A DNA stretch of 38,668 nucleotides from Synergistaceae bacterium OttesenSCG-928-D05 (GCA_030266985.1 JAJDJB010000014.1:1-38668), one strand, 5' to 3'. Shown: positions 1 to 8,641, counted from the stretch's first letter. The notes: generated by a model from the sequence alone, not told the origin. Numbers and translations: made by a program.

Positions 1-604
1 TACAACGCGCAATTTTGCGCCCGCGAAATATTTGCTGCTTATGATTACTTTCACCGGCTTTTTCGCGTTTCCAAGCATCGTCCTGATGCCCGCGATGGCG
101 CGCGGCGTGCTCGGCGGCACTTCGCGAACGCTCGGCCTTTTGCTCATGGGCGTCGCGATAGGTGCGCTCATCGCGTCTTTGCTTATGGCTTCGCGTAAGA
201 CGCCGCAGGGTTTGGCGAAAATCTGCTCCGCAACATGTATTGCTTTCGGCATCGCACAGGCCGTTTTTTCTCTGTCTCCGTCCATTAATATCGCAATCGC
301 GCTCGCAGCGCCAATCGGCTTCACAATGGTCTCCTGTACGATCGCGTGCAACTCGCTGCTGCAATTGATGGCTCCGCCCGAGAGCCGCAGCCGCGTGATG
401 TCGCTTTACACGCTGGCGATCATGGGAATTCCGACTTTTGGAAGCCTGTCGGCTGGCAAGCTGGGCGATTTGCTCGGCACAAACTGGGCCTTGTTTATCT
501 TTGGCGTGTTCTGCGCCGCGTTCGCCTATTACTTCAAACGGAAGCTGGACCATCTTGAGTTCACGATAACAAAAACTTTGATTATACGGGGCGTACTTGA
601 GTGA
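1..604 (+). CDS. MFS transporter, C-terminal part (cut by window edge)
   Basis: The reading frame is open from the window edge (frame of base 2) to the TGA at 602-604, so this is the 3' part of a longer gene; the TTG at 32 is probably not its start. The visible ~200 residues hold about five hydrophobic helices, with a small-residue-rich helix (GVAIGALIASLLMASR), a conserved MSLYTLAIMGIPTFGSLSAGKLGD segment, and a short basic cytoplasmic tail. This resembles the C-terminal half of major facilitator exporters of the MFS_3/EntS kind. These are inner-membrane secondary transporters, and the substrate cannot be read from this fragment. Its stop overlaps the GTG start of the next transporter by 4 bases, so the two are probably co-translated. 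The family call is fairly safe; the subfamily is a guess. Confidence 0.75.
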   Translation, partial: TTRNFAPAKYLLLMITFTGFFAFPSIVLMPAMARGVLGGTSRTLGLLLMGVAIGALIASLLMASRKTPQGLAKICSATCIAFGIAQAVFSLSPSINIAIALAAPIGFTMVSCTIACNSLLQLMAPPESRSRVMSLYTLAIMGIPTFGSLSAGKLGDLLGTNWALFIFGVFCAAFAYYFKRKLDHLEFTITKTLIIRGVLE

Positions 605-1506
605 GCGAGCAGGTCAAAGCAAACGATCATTCAACAAAAGATATATTGGTCGCGGACCTGAAGCTTGTTCTGGTTGCGTTTATCTGGGGCGCGGGCATCC
701 CCATGAGCGCGGTCCTTACGCGCGCGATCACGCCGCTGTGGGCGGTCGCCTGCAGAATGCTCCTGAGTTCTCTTTTCCTGCTTATTATTTTCCGTAAAAA
801 GATTTTCACTGCGTCGCGGCGGGACTGGGCCATTTCCGCGATGCTGGCGCTCGTCCTCACCTGCGTATTCACTTCGCTGACTTTTGGCCTGTACTACAGC
901 ACTGCCAGCAAGCAGGCGCTGATCGGCGGGCTTAACGTAATTATAGTGCCGCTTTTCGTGTGGGCGTTTTACCGGAAAAGACCGAGCAACTGGGTTTTCG
1001 CAGGCGCGGCGATTACGACGGCCGGCTTGATGATTATGGGCTTCACGCCCGGCATGGAGTTTAATTTCGGCGACTTTCTTTCATTTATCATGGCGATTTT
1101 CTATGCGCTCCAGGTCATGGCGTCCGGCTATGGCGCAAAACGCGTCGATCCGGGGCGTTTGGTCGCGCTGCATATTATCGTTCTTGCCGGGATCATGACC
1201 GTACTTGCGTTGATCTTCGAACCGATGCCCAGCGCGGCGCTTTTCACGCCGAAAGTCATGATGACGCTGCTTGCGGTTTCACTCGGAAACACCATTCTCT
1301 GCTTCTTCATCCAGTTTAAGGCGCTCGAGGTCACGCCGGAAACGCACGCCGCCATTATCCTTTCGCTGGAAGCGCTGTTCGGCTACCTGATCGCCGTCGT
1401 CAGCGGGCAGGACCCGTTCGTCCTGCAGGGCGCGTTCGGCGGGCTGCTTATGATCGCTGGAATTATCGTGACGGAGGCGGAAGGGTTCGTAAAGAAGGCC
1501 CAATAA
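601..1506 (+). CDS. EamA/DMT-family transporter
   Basis: This 301-residue protein is almost entirely membrane helices (about ten). It has the two-fold EamA layout: a first half with LVLVAFIWGAGIPMS and a related second half with LLAVSLGNTILCFFIQFKALEVTPETHAAIILSLEALFGYLIAVV. The second stretch, with its alanine-rich helix and SLEALFG, is typical of drug/metabolite transporter family permeases. These inner-membrane proteins usually export amino acids, nucleosides or similar small metabolites; no substrate can be assigned here. The GTG start at 601 overlaps the upstream transporter stop (GTGA), indicating translational coupling. The gene ends 27 bases before a convergent aminotransferase gene, with no clear terminator in the gap. 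Confidence 0.85.
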   Translation: MSEQVKANDHSTKDILVADLKLVLVAFIWGAGIPMSAVLTRAITPLWAVACRMLLSSLFLLIIFRKKIFTASRRDWAISAMLALVLTCVFTSLTFGLYYSTASKQALIGGLNVIIVPLFVWAFYRKRPSNWVFAGAAITTAGLMIMGFTPGMEFNFGDFLSFIMAIFYALQVMASGYGAKRVDPGRLVALHIIVLAGIMTVLALIFEPMPSAALFTPKVMMTLLAVSLGNTILCFFIQFKALEVTPETHAAIILSLEALFGYLIAVVSGQDPFVLQGAFGGLLMIAGIIVTEAEGFVKKAQ

Positions 1507-1533
1507 GCCGGCGTGCCGCGCACGCGCGCAGCA

Positions 1534-2751
1534 TTACACCGACCGATAGGCTTTGATTGCCTCCGCCAGTCTTTTGCAACCCTCTTTTGCCGCTTCCGGC
1601 GTTACTTTCGAAAAAGAAAAACGACAGGTGTTTTTACCCGATACGCCGTCCGCGATGAAAGAACTCCCCGGGATGACCGCAACGCCATTGTGCTCGATCG
1701 CGTATTTCGCAAAGTCCATCATGTCGTGGATACCGTCCGCAGTTCCCCAGATGAAAAAACCGCCCTTCGGCCTGCTGACGTGCACGCCGAGCGGCTTCAA
1801 CCAGGAATCGATTTCTGCGAGCAAATCATCGCGCCGTTTGCCGTACTCGCGGCAAAGAAAGCTGATACGCGTCCTGAAATCATTTTTCCGCAGATAGTGA
1901 TAGACCGCTTTGTGCGTGAACGGCTGCTGGATCAGGCCGTTGCAGATTTGAAACGTGCTGAAACGCTCCGTTAGTGCGGGCGGTATGGCGAGCCATCCCA
2001 TGCGCACGCCGGGCGCAATGACTTTCGAAAAACTGCTGCAATAGATCACATTCCCGCCGTCGCCCGCCAGCGCCAGATAACTCGCGGGCACATCGCCGTC
2101 GTAGCTCAGGTAACGATACGGGTCGTCTTCCAAAATGAGGACGTTGTATTTGCGGCAAACTTCGAGCACCGCTTTGCGCCGTTCAAGCGTCGCGGTTCTG
2201 CCGGTCGGATTGGAAAAATTGGGGATGGTGTAAAGCATTTTGATTTTATTTTTTCTGCACGCTTCTTCGAGCGCTTCGGGCACAATACCGTCTTCGTCCA
2301 TTTTCACGCCCAGGCAAAACGCGCCCTGTTTCCGGAAATTGATCAGCGCCTCGACGTACGTCGCCTCTTCAACCGCAACGATGTCCCCCGCGTCCAGAAG
2401 GAGCTCCGTTACGTCGTTGATCGCTTCCGCCGCTCCGTGCGTAAGCAGGATATGCTCCGCGGTCACCCACGCAGGCGCGATCCCGTCTTCGTGCATCAAG
2501 GCGGCAAGCCACTCGCGCAGCGGCGCATAGCCCATGTCGCTGTCATAGTAATCGAGGATGCCGGGCTCCTCCAGCGCTTCGACAAAGGCTTCCTGCAGCT
2601 CTTTTATAGGGTAGAGTTCCGACGCCGGCTCCCCCGATGAAAAAGAAACGCCGGGGTGTTTTGCCAAAAGCGCGCAGATGACGGAAATATCCGATACCTC
2701 CAGCCTTTCGGCGCCGAGCACGCTTAGTTTTTTCTTTGCGTCAAACAACAT
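1534..2751 (-). CDS. PLP-dependent aminotransferase, fold type I (class I/II)
   Basis: This is a 405-residue cytoplasmic aminotransferase of the 2-aminoadipate/MocR-like branch. Visible motifs are YYDSDMGYAPLREWLA (about 68-83), the NPTG turn at 181-184, the cofactor-ring aspartate in EDDPYRYL (D210), the SSFSK motif with Schiff-base lysine K243, and R250 in GVRMGW. The N-terminus begins directly with the enzyme domain, so it lacks the GntR helix-turn-helix of MocR regulators and should be a plain enzyme. It probably transfers amino groups from aromatic, branched-chain or aminoadipate-type substrates to 2-oxo acids; the exact substrate is unknown. It lies 22 bases downstream of the DUF1622 gene on the same strand, probably in one transcript. 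A weak AAGG precedes the ATG. Confidence 0.85.
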   Translation of the reverse strand: MLFDAKKKLSVLGAERLEVSDISVICALLAKHPGVSFSSGEPASELYPIKELQEAFVEALEEPGILDYYDSDMGYAPLREWLAALMHEDGIAPAWVTAEHILLTHGAAEAINDVTELLLDAGDIVAVEEATYVEALINFRKQGAFCLGVKMDEDGIVPEALEEACRKNKIKMLYTIPNFSNPTGRTATLERRKAVLEVCRKYNVLILEDDPYRYLSYDGDVPASYLALAGDGGNVIYCSSFSKVIAPGVRMGWLAIPPALTERFSTFQICNGLIQQPFTHKAVYHYLRKNDFRTRISFLCREYGKRRDDLLAEIDSWLKPLGVHVSRPKGGFFIWGTADGIHDMMDFAKYAIEHNGVAVIPGSSFIADGVSGKNTCRFSFSKVTPEAAKEGCKRLAEAIKAYRSV

Positions 2752-2773
2752 GCCGCCACAACCTTCCCGCGCG

Positions 2774-3199
2774 TTACGCGCCCGCCTCGCAACTTTTGTT
2801 CGCGTCGCCCGCCGCTTGCATTTCGCGCATTTTTGCGTCGTGCAGTTGGTTTTCCCGTTCCAGTTTATTCATTTCGGCGACTTCCCGACCCAGCGCGACA
2901 CTCAGCACGATTCGCAAAATTACGATGACGGAGAGGATGATGACGCCCTGCAAATCCGGGTTGCTTATGGAACGAATGATGTCGGCCGCCATCAGGAACT
3001 GGAGGCCTAAAAGCAGCGTGCTTTCGAAAGAAAGGCGCATGTGGATCATGGTTTCCCGGTCCGTGTTGCAATGGCGAATATAGCAGTTATAGCCCATCTT
3101 CACCATACGCGATCCGGCCATGACGACACCCCAGATAATAATCAGAACGCTTATGAATTCTATGATTTGACTCGCGTGATATGCAAAATCATGAAGCAT
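2774..3199 (-). CDS. DUF1622 family membrane protein
   Basis: This 141-residue protein has three hydrophobic segments, around residues 9-28 (IIEFISVLIIIWGVVMAG), 58-75 and 84-103 (GVIILSVIVILRIVLSVALG). A conserved MRLSFESTLLLGLQFLMAADIIRSI block and the LRIVLSVALGREV ending match the DUF1622 family of small inner-membrane proteins of unknown function. The cytoplasmic tail is charged and probably coiled. A strong AAAGGAGGG precedes the ATG at 3197-3199. It is first in a minus-strand pair with the aminotransferase and is divergent from the VWA gene, sharing a 166-base intergenic region with four TGAC(A) boxes. Confidence 0.8.
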   Translation of the reverse strand: MLHDFAYHASQIIEFISVLIIIWGVVMAGSRMVKMGYNCYIRHCNTDRETMIHMRLSFESTLLLGLQFLMAADIIRSISNPDLQGVIILSVIVILRIVLSVALGREVAEMNKLERENQLHDAKMREMQAAGDANKSCEAGA

Positions 3200-3282
3200 G
3201 AAATTTTCCCTCCTTTTGGTAGGTATTTTTATTTTACATGATAATGCCTTCGAAAACGCATCCCGCTTGTTCCGCGATGTTT

Positions 3283-3320
3283 TGACATTTTCGTGACAAT
3301 TCGCTGACCTCTCTCTGACA
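3283..3320. promoter_or_regulatory. Four TGAC(A) direct repeats with exact 11-bp period (PhoB/OmpR-like operator)
   Basis: TGACA, TGACA, TGAC and TGACA begin at 3283, 3294, 3305 and 3316, exactly 11 bp apart; on the minus strand they read as TGTCA/GTCA. PhoB-type winged-helix regulators bind tandem direct repeats with this spacing, and the E. coli pho box contains CTGTCA units. The site lies between the divergent DUF1622 and VWA genes, and an OmpR/PhoB-family regulator is encoded at 6767-7471. Seen: the repeats and spacing. Inferred: that this regulator binds here. Confidence 0.5.
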
Positions 3321-3365
3321 CATTGCGTCGCATATTTTCATATGATCTTCGCGGAGGTGATCATA

Positions 3366-4724
3366 ATGTCACACAAACACAATTCGTTCCTTATGGTGGC
3401 ATTGCTTGCAGCAATCAGTTTTTTTGGAGTAACGGCCGAGGCCGCTACGGGAAATGTTATTTTCACGGTCGATACGGACAGCGCAGTCCTCGCGCCCGGA
3501 GAAGAAGCCAGTGTCATCGTCCGTGCGCTTGTAAAGCCGGGAGAACGGATCGACAGAAAGCGCGTGCCGCTCGCGGTCGCCCTCGTGATCGATAAATCCG
3601 GATCGATGGCGTCCGACCGCAAGATGGAAAACGCGAAGCTTGGCGCGATCGAAGCGCTCCACGTACTCGGCAAGGAGGATATCGCGACGGTGGTCGTTTA
3701 CGACTCCGGCGCTTCGGTTCTGGTAAAGGCGCGCTCAACAAGCTCCGTCGGCGCATTTGAAAAAGCGATCTCTCCGCTTCGGCCCAGCGGCACAACGGCG
3801 CTTTATGACGGCGTGCAGCTTGCGGCGAAAGAACTTCGCCCCTATGTAAAAAAAGGTTACGCCCCGCGCATTATTCTGCTTTCGGACGGACAGGCGAACG
3901 TGGGCCCCTCTTCCGCGCGTGAACTGGCGCGCTTTGGCCGACAGCTTTCCGGCGAAGAGATGACGATTACAACCATCGGGCTGGGGCTCGACTATAACGA
4001 AGATCTTATGACGGCGCTCGCGGCCGAAAGCGGCGGGAATTCCTACTTCGCGAAAGACGCCGAAATGCTCCCGGAAATTTTTGTGCGCGATATGGACGAC
4101 GCGGTCACGCTGACCGCCCGGCGCGTCCGCATCACACTTGAGTGCGACGGCGTCGTATCCCCCGTGCGAATACTCGGCAGGGACGGCGACGTTTCGGGTC
4201 GCAAAGCGAGCGCCATGATCGACAACCTGTACGGTTCCGAGAAGTACGCGCTCTTTGAGGTCAAGGTACCGGCGCAGAAAAATACAGGCGCGCTTTCGGC
4301 TGGCGTCGTAAAACTTGAATATGTCGACCCGGATTCAGGCAGGACGCTCGTTGAGAAATTGCCGCTAAAGCTGACGCTCTCCAGAAACGAAAAAGAGATC
4401 GCGCGCGGAAAAAACAGCTCGGTGCTGACACAGGCCGAAATTGCGAAGAACGCTGAAATCCGCGAAGAAGTCATCCGCCTGGCCGATCAGGGACGGACGG
4501 CGGAAGCCTCGCAGGTGTTGAGAGAACGCAAGATTGAACTGCAAAGCATAGCGCCTTCGGTCGGAGCCGCGGCGCCTGTGATGGAAGCGGAGGCGGTCTA
4601 CTTCGATTCCCTTGCGGACTCGATCGAAACCAGCGGCACAATGTCCAACGAAGCGCGCAAGGAAAGCATGAACAAGGCATATATCCAGAAAACGCAGCAA
4701 AACGAATCGAAGGATCAGGACTGA
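3366..4724 (+). CDS. Secreted von Willebrand factor A domain protein
   Basis: This 452-residue protein has an N-terminal signal peptide (hydrophobic core about 8-22, probable cleavage after AEA around residue 26). The VWA domain runs from about 70 to 240 and carries a complete metal-ion-dependent adhesion site: DKSGS (D76, S78, S80), a threonine in SGTTALYD (about 143-144) and the aspartate in LLSDGQANVG (about 174). The C-terminal half is probably beta-rich with a helical end. The start was placed at the ATG at 3366 because GGAGG at 3353-3357 sits 8 bases upstream; an in-frame ATG at 3342 lies before this ribosome site and is rejected. Secreted or periplasmic VWA proteins bind partner proteins through a divalent metal. 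It leads a plus-strand group with a histidine kinase and response regulator, suggesting an envelope-sensing role. Confidence 0.88.
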   Translation: MSHKHNSFLMVALLAAISFFGVTAEAATGNVIFTVDTDSAVLAPGEEASVIVRALVKPGERIDRKRVPLAVALVIDKSGSMASDRKMENAKLGAIEALHVLGKEDIATVVVYDSGASVLVKARSTSSVGAFEKAISPLRPSGTTALYDGVQLAAKELRPYVKKGYAPRIILLSDGQANVGPSSARELARFGRQLSGEEMTITTIGLGLDYNEDLMTALAAESGGNSYFAKDAEMLPEIFVRDMDDAVTLTARRVRITLECDGVVSPVRILGRDGDVSGRKASAMIDNLYGSEKYALFEVKVPAQKNTGALSAGVVKLEYVDPDSGRTLVEKLPLKLTLSRNEKEIARGKNSSVLTQAEIAKNAEIREEVIRLADQGRTAEASQVLRERKIELQSIAPSVGAAAPVMEAEAVYFDSLADSIETSGTMSNEARKESMNKAYIQKTQQNESKDQD

Positions 4725-4746
4725 TTCCGCACGGACAGTGAAAATA

Positions 4747-4773
4747 CGGCCGGTGCCGCAAAAGCACCGGCCG
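4747..4773 (+). terminator. GC-rich hairpin between VWA and kinase genes
   Basis: Perfect 10-bp arms (CGGCCGGTGC at 4747-4756 and its complement at 4764-4773) enclose a 7-base loop. No T run follows on the plus strand, so it is more likely a pause, attenuator or mRNA-stabilising structure than a full intrinsic terminator. Confidence 0.4.
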
Positions 4774-4869
4774 CAAAGCGAACGACAGAAACACAAGCAG
4801 TTTCGAAAACCGTTCCGACACGACACACTATAGTAAAATAGGGACAATACGAGGCATAAGGACGGCAGA

Positions 4870-6777
4870 GTGCGCATGAAAGTAAAATTGGGCAGGAATA
4901 AATCAATATCGCTCCTCCTGATCCTGTTTTTTGCAGTGATCGTGCCTTGCATGGCTTTGAGCCTTCTCGCGCTGCGCGCTGCGGACCGCGAATCCGTCTA
5001 TCTGGAAAAAAGACTCGAGAACACCCTGCTTGCGGAAGTCGATTTGGCGACGCGCGCGGTAAACGACCTTCTTTCCGCGCTCACATCGGAGCTTCTTGAA
5101 AGCTCAAGCGGCGTATCCGGAATTTTCGACCTCAGACCCTGGCATCAGGATGAAATTTTGTCCGACGTTCCCTTCTTACTGAAAAACGGAAAACTGACCC
5201 TGGTCGGCGTAAACCCGCGCCGGGAAGAGGTCTTCTTGGAAAGTTTCGGAGCATTCTTAGAAAACGGCGCGACGCTCCCCGTATATGACAGCGTCGCGCA
5301 GGTATACAAAAAAGAGCTCTACGACATGCCGGACGAAAAGGCCGGCTACGCGTCGAGCGCAGGTATAAGCGCGGTTCTGGCTCCCGCTCCGTCCGCGGAA
5401 GAAGACGCGGTTAAAATGAAAAAACCTTCCTCCGCCGCGCAGAAACAGCTCGCGGAGAGCAAACTCGCAATAGACCCGAGAGTCCGTGAAGAGGCGTTCT
5501 CTGCGCTTTCCGAACAGGGCTTCGAAGTCTCGCAGCGCAATGTCATCCCGCAGGCGGCGCAGGCCGAAAAAGAAGCGCCCACAGAAGACCTCTCCGTCAC
5601 CGTATCAAAAAACTACTCTTTCCGCGATTTGCGCGCGCGGGACAATCACGGCCTTCTGCCGCGCCTCACCGACCGGGGACTTTCCCTTCTCTTCTGGCGC
5701 ACCACGGAAAGCGGCGACGTCATCGGCACCTCGATCGACATGAACGTTTTAAAGGACCGCCTAATCGGAAGATTGCCCGCACTATACTCAGACGCGCGCG
5801 TTTTAACGATTCTGGACAACGCGGGCAATCCGATCATCGCACCCGAAACGGAGCGTGCGATCGATTGGCGCAGGCCTTTCGTCTCACGCGAAATATCGCC
5901 GCTCTTACCGCGCTGGGAAATTGCGGCATGGCTCACCGACCCGGACCTGCTCTCCTCGCAGGCGCAATTCACGAAACGGATCGTCTGGGTATCCGTCGCG
6001 GCGCTGTTTTTGGTAATCGCGGCCGGTTCCTATCTCGTATCGCGCATGATCTCCTACGAAATGAGAATCGCGGGACAAAAGACGACCTTCGTGGCAACCG
6101 TTTCGCACGAACTTAAAACGCCGCTTACTTCGATTCGGCTTTTCGCCGAAATGCTGCTCTCGGGCAAACAAAGAGACGAAGAAAAACAGAAAGAATATCT
6201 GAAAACCATGATGTCCGAAGCGGAACGCCTTTCCGGCCTCGTCGATAACGTACTCGCCTTCTCGAAAGGCGACGGCGTCGAATATCAAAAACAGGAACTC
6301 GATATCGGAGAGCTCGCGCACGACGTACTCGAACAATTGCGCCCGCATCTTGAAAAGCAGGGCTTCGCCCTTTCATTTGAAAAGGAACAGAACTTGTTCG
6401 TGCTCGGCAACAGAGAAGCGCTGAAACAGGTCTTCATGAATATTATCTCGAACGCGGAAAAATATTCCGACAAATCGCGGGAGATATCGGTCGCGTGTTT
6501 AAAAAACGGTGCTTTTGCGCAAATCAGGATCGCGGACAGGGGAATCGGCATCGCCCCCGCGCAGGCGCAAAAGATTTTCGACGAATTCTACCGCGTAGAC
6601 GAATCGCTTGCCGCACTGCGCAGCGGCACGGGCCTCGGCCTTTCGATCGCGAGAAATATCGCGCGAAAACACGGCGGCAACGTTCGCCACGAGCCGCGCC
6701 CGGGCGGCGGCAGCGCGTTTATACTCGACATACCGCTCTATCACGGCGACGGGGAGGCAAAACGACATGACACATAA
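4870..6777 (+). CDS. Membrane sensor histidine kinase
   Basis: This 635-residue kinase has a first membrane helix at about 14-36, a long extracytoplasmic region of roughly 330 residues, and a second helix at about 370-391. The HisKA domain follows with phospho-acceptor H413 in VSHELKTPLTS. The HATPase domain has its N box at NIISNAEKYS (N528), G1 at DRGIGI (about 557-561) and G2 at SGTGLGLSIARNIARKHGG (about 586-603). There is no clear HAMP domain between TM2 and HisKA. The sensor region includes an Ala/Glu/Lys-rich low-complexity part (about 170-240). The GTG at 4870 follows AAGGA by 7 bases; an ATG at 4876 is an alternative start. The gene overlaps the response regulator by 11 bases, so the two form a coupled two-component pair whose signal may involve the upstream VWA protein. 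Confidence 0.93.
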   Translation: MRMKVKLGRNKSISLLLILFFAVIVPCMALSLLALRAADRESVYLEKRLENTLLAEVDLATRAVNDLLSALTSELLESSSGVSGIFDLRPWHQDEILSDVPFLLKNGKLTLVGVNPRREEVFLESFGAFLENGATLPVYDSVAQVYKKELYDMPDEKAGYASSAGISAVLAPAPSAEEDAVKMKKPSSAAQKQLAESKLAIDPRVREEAFSALSEQGFEVSQRNVIPQAAQAEKEAPTEDLSVTVSKNYSFRDLRARDNHGLLPRLTDRGLSLLFWRTTESGDVIGTSIDMNVLKDRLIGRLPALYSDARVLTILDNAGNPIIAPETERAIDWRRPFVSREISPLLPRWEIAAWLTDPDLLSSQAQFTKRIVWVSVAALFLVIAAGSYLVSRMISYEMRIAGQKTTFVATVSHELKTPLTSIRLFAEMLLSGKQRDEEKQKEYLKTMMSEAERLSGLVDNVLAFSKGDGVEYQKQELDIGELAHDVLEQLRPHLEKQGFALSFEKEQNLFVLGNREALKQVFMNIISNAEKYSDKSREISVACLKNGAFAQIRIADRGIGIAPAQAQKIFDEFYRVDESLAALRSGTGLGLSIARNIARKHGGNVRHEPRPGGGSAFILDIPLYHGDGEAKRHDT

Positions 6778-7471
6778 AATTTTGATCGCGGAGGACGATC
6801 CCTCTATCCTGACCGCAGTTTCAGATCTTCTTTCAATAGAAGGCTACACCGTTGCGACCGCATCGGACGGAGACGCCGCACTGGAAGCGTACCGGAAGAT
6901 TGCGCCCGATCTGCTTCTGCTCGACGTCATGATGCCGAAAAAAAACGGCTACGATGTTTGCCGCGAAATCAGACGCACGGACGCGGCGACGCCGATCCTG
7001 ATGCTCACTGCTAAAGGCGAGGAAATCGATAAAGTGCTCGGACTTGAGCTCGGCGCCGACGATTACATCGTCAAGCCGTTCGGCATGGCGGAGCTGCTGG
7101 CGCGCGTGCGTGCCGCGCTGCGCAAAAGCGCCCTCATCGCAGCACCCGCCATAGACCACGCCCCAAAAACAATAATTTTTGACGATGTGACCGTCGATTT
7201 TGAAAGCATGAGCGGAACAAACGGAAAAGAGACCTTCAACCTCACGCCGAAAGAAACCGAAATGCTCCGCCTGCTCGTCGCAAACGAAGGCAAAGTCGTA
7301 TCCCGGGAAACGCTTCTCGAACGCGTATGGGGCATCGACTGCGAAATCACGACGCGCTCCGTCGACCAGCATATGCTGCGCCTGCGCCAGAAAATCGAAC
7401 GCGACCCCGCAAACCCGAAATTCCTGCACACCGCACACGGCGCCGGATATAAATTCGAACGAAAACCTTAG
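6767..7471 (+). CDS. OmpR/PhoB-family response regulator
   Basis: This 234-residue cytoplasmic regulator has a receiver domain at 1-118: acidic pocket E9-D10-D11, phospho-acceptor D53 in LLLDVMMP, T81 in LTAKG and K103 in DDYIVKPFG. A winged-helix DNA-binding domain covers about 130-234 (FNLTPKETEMLRLLVANEGKVVSRE, then TTRSVDQHMLRLRQKIE and HTAHGAGYKF). The ATG at 6767 was chosen because GGGGAGG lies about 10 bases upstream inside the kinase gene and the receiver fold begins immediately. It overlaps the kinase by 11 bases and is its evident partner. The TGAC(A) repeats at 3283-3320, ahead of the same gene group, have spacing that suits this regulator class. Confidence 0.95.
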   Translation: MTHKILIAEDDPSILTAVSDLLSIEGYTVATASDGDAALEAYRKIAPDLLLLDVMMPKKNGYDVCREIRRTDAATPILMLTAKGEEIDKVLGLELGADDYIVKPFGMAELLARVRAALRKSALIAAPAIDHAPKTIIFDDVTVDFESMSGTNGKETFNLTPKETEMLRLLVANEGKVVSRETLLERVWGIDCEITTRSVDQHMLRLRQKIERDPANPKFLHTAHGAGYKFERKP

Positions 7472-7482
7472 GCTCTAATCAG

Positions 7483-7743
7483 TTACGCAGATTTCCCATT
7501 CCTTATGCGTAAGTTTGGAAAGTATTCATAGGCTAGCCCCAAATCAAATAAATATTTGGGAAAGGAAATGCGCCACCCTCCGTTTACGGAACGCAGGATG
7601 TGATGCCCGCCGCTGACTCCTTCATATTCGCACTGCACCTCTGCCATGGGATACACTCTTACAACATAGTTCCATCCGACTTTCAGCTCTATAGCCGGTG
7701 TAAAACCGTCTGCCGCTCTTTCATAAACTGTCTTCGCAATCAT
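7483..7743 (-). CDS. Small hypothetical protein, last gene of the accessory island
   Basis: I do not recognise this 86-residue protein. It has no signal peptide or membrane helix and alternates short hydrophobic and polar stretches (AIELKVGWNYVVRVYPMAEVQCEYEG, then GWRISFPKYLFDLGLAYEYFP), suggesting a compact beta-rich domain. The ATG at 7741-7743 was chosen because GGAGGT (complement at 7751-7756) lies 7 bases upstream; an in-frame ATG at 7770 precedes that site. It is convergent with the response regulator, with 11 bases between stops. It lies 135 bases downstream of the HTH gene on the same strand and could belong to that group. Confidence 0.6.
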   Translation of the reverse strand: MIAKTVYERAADGFTPAIELKVGWNYVVRVYPMAEVQCEYEGVSGGHHILRSVNGGWRISFPKYLFDLGLAYEYFPNLRIRNGKSA

Positions 7744-7878
7744 CTCTTGGACCTCCGGACTCATTTGCATCCATTGTAGAAAAGGTGCGCGACAGCAGTA
7801 TGGAGTAGAGACGCAGAGGAAAATATGTTGCCGTAATTACCGCATGGCAGAATGAGTACAGAGAGAAGATGTTTTACT

Positions 7879-8499
7879 CTATATTTCCCCCAGAAGCAGT
7901 GATTTTCCTTCCGCACCCAAGACCCAGCCCATCTTCTGGCGGTCAAATTCGATATATTCTCCCGCGACTCGCAGCGAGTTAATGTAGCGTTGGACCGTAC
8001 GTGCGGAGACTTCCAGTTCGCCGCTGATTTGCTTCGTCGAGATACCAGGTCTGTTGCGAATCATAATGAGTGTTTTAAGAAACAGAATGTACTGACGACT
8101 GTGCGCTTCCTGCTTTTGTTTTGACTTTTCAACGTCCAACAGACAATATTTCGCGCTCTGCAGAAAATCGTCCGGCGAGAAAACCTTAACCCGCCGTGCA
8201 AGACCACTTGGCAAATCAACCGCTCCAAGCAGAACAATATCCTGGCCGCCCCCAACCTCGACCCAGAGATCTAAGAGTGTTTGCAGTTCATCCTGCGAAA
8301 GGCATGTCGTGTTTACCACATATAGATTTGCGTACTCAGCAATCACGTCAATATAGTTTTCTGTCAGCCGCAGTTCATTTTGTTTTAACATGCAGCTTTT
8401 TTTAATGAGTTCTACATGCTCCGGCGAAAGTCCCAAAGCGACTACTCGGGGATATGTGATTTCTTTTCCAGTCATTGGATTTATCACTGATTTAATCAT
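7879..8499 (-). CDS. HTH-domain protein with unknown N-terminal domain
   Basis: In this 206-residue protein, residues 139-195 form a DeoR/HTH_11-like winged helix (LFLKTLIMIRNRPGISTKQISGELEVSARTVQRYINSLRVAGEYIEF) of the type found at the N-terminus of WYL and other regulators; here it is C-terminal. Residues 1-125 alternate strands and helices (RVVALGLSP..., ANLYVVNTTC, QDIVLLGAVDLP, RVKVFSPDDF), suggesting a receiver-like or Rossmann-like sensing domain, but no phospho-acceptor pattern is evident. The gene follows the AAA+ and metallo-beta-lactamase genes on the same strand after 142 bases that contain a TATAAT-like box (complement at 8535-8540), so it may also have its own promoter. It is a plausible dedicated regulator of the module; the target is unknown. 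Confidence 0.7.
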   Translation of the reverse strand: MIKSVINPMTGKEITYPRVVALGLSPEHVELIKKSCMLKQNELRLTENYIDVIAEYANLYVVNTTCLSQDELQTLLDLWVEVGGGQDIVLLGAVDLPSGLARRVKVFSPDDFLQSAKYCLLDVEKSKQKQEAHSRQYILFLKTLIMIRNRPGISTKQISGELEVSARTVQRYINSLRVAGEYIEFDRQKMGWVLGAEGKSLLLGEI

Positions 8500-8534
8500 T
8501 GCCGCTACCCGCCTTTAAATTTTTTGTTTCAATT

Positions 8535-8540
8535 ATTATA
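8535..8540 (-). promoter_or_regulatory. Candidate -10 box for the HTH gene
   Basis: The minus strand reads TATAAT, 35 bases upstream of the HTH-protein start. No good -35 hexamer is seen at normal spacing, so this is only a candidate. Confidence 0.3.
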
Positions 8541-8641
8541 CAGAACCGCTGCGCCAGCCGTATAGGGTTGGGGAATATACCGGCAAATATGTTTATGAAA
8601 GGGCTGGAGCCTTTATTTTGCTTTCCGCGCTCCGTCATTTT

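Noticed and set aside
1534-2751. MocR-type transcription regulator
   Set aside because: The protein starts directly with the aminotransferase domain and has no N-terminal winged helix.
3342-3365. Upstream ATG for the VWA gene
   Set aside because: It precedes the strong GGAGG site at 3353-3357 that serves the ATG at 3366, and it would spoil the signal peptide start.
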